From contig CP070687.1 of NCBI GenBank assembly GCA_020353115.1, positions 1,619,871 through 1,627,234 of the forward strand: DNA of 7,364 nt, in the 5' to 3' direction. The translations under genes were made by a program, and so were the position numbers. Every line of letters starts with the position of its first letter. The first letter of the stretch is position 1. The stretch comes from Bacteroidales bacterium (GTDB taxonomy: Bacteria; Bacteroidota; Bacteroidia; Bacteroidales; VadinHA17). Positions 5,101-7,364 of the stretch are shown here, piece after piece. Under the pieces are notes generated by a model that saw only the letters and a program-made list of their open reading frames with translations, searched no databases and was not told where the DNA came from.

Positions 5101-7308
5101 ATGTTAGGATATATGAGATTAGTGTTAAAAGGATTAATAATCCTATTGGTTTTACATGGGATTGTGTATTCATCAGGTGTTGCTCAACCGACGGTTCGTT
5201 CTGAAGAGGATTTTATTCGGATGATCCGTGAAGGTCACATTGATCAGGCTGTCAGTATATACGGCCAAATCAGGAAAAATTTTCCTGACTCAGTGATCTT
5301 TACGAGGAAGAATATGAATAATCTCGGGTGGGAACTTCAGCTTGAGGATAGGCTGGATGAAGCCATCAAGGTTTTCCGGTTAAACATACGTGCTTACCCG
5401 GATCATTATGACCCCTGGGACAGTTATGCTGAAGCGTTACTCCTGCGCTGTAATAAAGGCGATCTTGAGCTGGCTGTCAATAACTTCGAAAAATCGCTTG
5501 AACTGAATCCGGATAATGAAAATGCTGCCCGGAGATTACTGGTTTTAAGGAATTACCGTAAACATGAGTATCTGATCCCGATGAGAGACGGGATCAGATT
5601 ATATACCCAGGTATATGTCCCAAAAGATACAACCCGGACGTATCCCATATTGTTTCTTCGGGAATGGTATGGAACAGGTAATTATGGATCGGGATACAAA
5701 AGAATGCTTCATTCGAACGATTTATTTGTTCAGGAGGGGTTTATTTTCGTTCACCAGGATATGCGTGGAAGGTTTATGTCGGAGGGGGAATTTGAGGTTC
5801 TGCGTCCGTATCGGGTTGGTAAAAAAAATGTCCCTGACATTGATGAAAGCACGGATGCATACGATACGGTTGAATGGCTGTTGAAAGAATTGAAACACCA
5901 CAACGGCCGTGTTGGCATTTGGGGTGGTTCCTATTCGGGGTGGGCTGCAATGATGGCAGCAATAGAACCGCATCCGGCGGTAAAGGCAGTATCCCAGGGT
6001 GCCTCACCGGCTGACTGGTGGCTGGGTGATGACTGTCATCATTACGGAGCGTTCAGGCTGATGTACGCCTACTCATGGATCGGACGCGACGGATGGCCCC
6101 GGCCTGAAGGCCCTACAAAACAACAACCATCCTATCCTCCCTATACCACAAGGGACGGGTATACATTCTTTCTGAAACTGGGCTCCTTATCCAATGTCAA
6201 TAAAAATTACTTTCATGGGGAAAATCCTACGTGGAACGAATATATGGAACATGGCAATTACGATGAATACTGGAAACAACGGAATATTCTTCCCCATCTC
6301 GGGAATATTACCGTTCCTGTACTAAATATTGCGGGATGGTTTGATGCGGAAGATTACAGGGGACCGCTGGAGATCTATAAAACCATTGAACGTAATAATC
6401 CCGGTATCCGTAATAGCATCGTGATAGGTCCATGGAGGCATGGCGGGTGGCATGGAGAGGGTGAAAGCATCGGGGATATCCACTTTGGATCCCGGACAGG
6501 GTATTATTTCATGAAAGAAATTGAATTCCCTTTTTTCATGCATTATTTGAAAGATACCTGTAATTTGAACATACCGGAAGCGCTGGTATTTCAGACAGGT
6601 GAGAATGAATGGAGAAGTTATGATGAATGGCCTCCCGGGGATGCCATGGGAAAGAGGCTCTTCCTGAATCAAAACGGCACACTGACTTTCTCGCCGCATC
6701 CGCATGAAGGGAAAAGCAGCTATAATGAGTTTATCAGTGATCCCGGCCAACCGGTTCCCTGGTCCACATCAGTTCAGACACAGCAAGGGCATGAATGGAT
6801 GGTCGCAGATCAGCGTTTTGCCTCTGAAAGGCCGGATGTCCTTGTTTACCAGTCGGATATACTTGAAGAAGATATCACAGTTGCCGGACCGTTAATTGCA
6901 CATCTGTCCGTTTCTACTTCGGGATCGGACGCTGACTGGGTTGTAAAGCTGATTGATGTTTATCCGAGTGAAGAAAAAGAGCCCCTCGGGAATTACCAGA
7001 TGTTACTTGCCGGAGAGGTTTTCAGAAGCAAATACAGGAATAGCTATGAAAACCCTGAGCCGATGATTCCAAATATGGTCACGATAATAGAATTTGACAT
7101 GCTCGACAAATTTCATACATTCAAAAAAGGACACCGGATCATGGTCCAGATCCAAAGCTCATGGTTCCCGGTTATCGACAGAAACCCGCAGAATTTTGTG
7201 AATATTTACAAAGCGAACGAGGAGGATTTTCAGAAAGCCATACACCGGGTTTATTGTTCGGAAGGAAATCAATCCTTTATAAAGTTAATAGTACTGAATC
7301 CGAAATAG
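5101..7308 (+). CDS. Exported TPR-CocE/NonD family serine hydrolase (X-Pro dipeptidyl-peptidase S15-like)
   Basis: From the ATG at 5101 the protein has 735 residues; 5113 is an equally plausible start (731). A Sec signal peptide (MLGYMRLVLKGLIILLVLHG...) probably ends after Ala28 (GVA|QP), giving a periplasmic or secreted protein. About three helical TPR-like units follow (34-64, 66-101, 103-139), the last ending FEKSLELNPDN. The alpha/beta-hydrolase begins with the EYLIPMRDGIRLYTQVYVP strand (about 156-174) and carries DMRGRFMSEGEF (220-231). The predicted triad is Ser277 (GGSYSG, with Tyr278 as likely oxyanion residue), Asp415 (AGWFDAED) and His447 (GPWRHGGW). The Asp-His spacing of 32 is that of alpha-amino-acid ester hydrolases. 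A C-terminal jelly-roll (PepX_C type, about 510-735) completes the family fold. Members cleave X-Pro peptides, alpha-amino acid esters, acyl side chains or cocaine-like esters, so the substrate is open. GAGG (5093-5096) is a weak ribosome site. It is divergent from the two-component operon. Confidence 0.9.
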   Translation: MLGYMRLVLKGLIILLVLHGIVYSSGVAQPTVRSEEDFIRMIREGHIDQAVSIYGQIRKNFPDSVIFTRKNMNNLGWELQLEDRLDEAIKVFRLNIRAYPDHYDPWDSYAEALLLRCNKGDLELAVNNFEKSLELNPDNENAARRLLVLRNYRKHEYLIPMRDGIRLYTQVYVPKDTTRTYPILFLREWYGTGNYGSGYKRMLHSNDLFVQEGFIFVHQDMRGRFMSEGEFEVLRPYRVGKKNVPDIDESTDAYDTVEWLLKELKHHNGRVGIWGGSYSGWAAMMAAIEPHPAVKAVSQGASPADWWLGDDCHHYGAFRLMYAYSWIGRDGWPRPEGPTKQQPSYPPYTTRDGYTFFLKLGSLSNVNKNYFHGENPTWNEYMEHGNYDEYWKQRNILPHLGNITVPVLNIAGWFDAEDYRGPLEIYKTIERNNPGIRNSIVIGPWRHGGWHGEGESIGDIHFGSRTGYYFMKEIEFPFFMHYLKDTCNLNIPEALVFQTGENEWRSYDEWPPGDAMGKRLFLNQNGTLTFSPHPHEGKSSYNEFISDPGQPVPWSTSVQTQQGHEWMVADQRFASERPDVLVYQSDILEEDITVAGPLIAHLSVSTSGSDADWVVKLIDVYPSEEKEPLGNYQMLLAGEVFRSKYRNSYENPEPMIPNMVTIIEFDMLDKFHTFKKGHRIMVQIQSSWFPVIDRNPQNFVNIYKANEEDFQKAIHRVYCSEGNQSFIKLIVLNPK

Positions 7309-7364
7309 TAACATATTGCAAAGAAAAAAGATTAGCCGAAAATAAAACTGAAATACCATGTTTA
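7309..7364. other. 3' flank of the hydrolase gene, nothing definite
   Basis: This is 56 bp of A-rich sequence after the TAG stop. No terminator hairpin is visible. An ATG at 7358-7360 could start a further gene, but only two codons remain and no claim can be made. Confidence 0.4.

Noticed and set aside
6322..6750. Minus-strand 142-codon open frame opposite the hydrolase
   Set aside because: It lies entirely within the catalytic region of the hydrolase, has no recognisable motif and has no promoter or ribosome site.
1..7364. Mobile elements, CRISPR arrays, tRNA or rRNA genes
   Set aside because: No transposase or integrase frame, spaced direct repeats, cloverleaf-like sequence or rRNA-like sequence was seen. 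Almost the whole window is taken up by four protein genes.

Overview
The window looks like a chromosomal segment from a Bacteroidota bacterium, probably a free-living or gut/sediment polysaccharide and peptide degrader. This is inferred from four things: moderate G+C with AT-rich intergenic stretches, a lack of strong Shine-Dalgarno sequences, a lipoprotein DUF1680 glycosidase, and a two-component pair of a style common in that phylum (receiver loop containing SGNEG, GAFTDA loop, HEIMNSITPI phosphorylation motif). I saw no mobile element, RNA gene, CRISPR array or sign of recent transfer.

Layout. Bases 1-2026 (minus strand) hold a nearly complete lipoprotein of the DUF1680 / GH127-like family (beta-L-arabinofuranosidase fold). 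Its last residues run off the left edge, so it is open at that end. A 165-bp gap follows. Bases 2192-4898 (minus strand) hold a two-gene operon: first an NtrC-type sigma-54 activating response regulator, then an NtrY-like membrane histidine kinase whose start overlaps the regulator's stop by 14 bp. A divergent intergenic region (4899-5100) separates this operon from a plus-strand gene (5101-7308). That gene encodes an exported protein with N-terminal TPR repeats fused to a CocE/NonD-type (X-Pro dipeptidyl-peptidase S15-like) serine hydrolase.

The most informative stretch is the divergent region. It holds two tandem 17-bp dyads of the form TGTTCA-N5-TGAACA (the left one has a single mismatch), 22 bp apart, i.e. 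about two helical turns. About 70-100 bp downstream is a -24/-12 (sigma-54) promoter-like element with the correct GG-N10 spacing, pointing at the hydrolase gene. This is the arrangement expected of an enhancer for an NtrC-type activator, and such an activator is encoded immediately next door. The simplest model is a local circuit: the kinase senses a membrane or cytoplasmic cue, phosphorylates the regulator, and the regulator binds the tandem dyads, activates the TPR-hydrolase gene through sigma-54 and possibly autoregulates its own operon. The circuit is inference; the motifs and gene arrangement are seen directly. The DUF1680 gene lies downstream of the operon in the same direction, but nothing in the sequence shows that it belongs to the same circuit.

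I do not see a wholly new type of system here. All four proteins belong to recognisable families. What may be undescribed is the pairing of this two-component system with a TPR-fused exported hydrolase, together with its operator.
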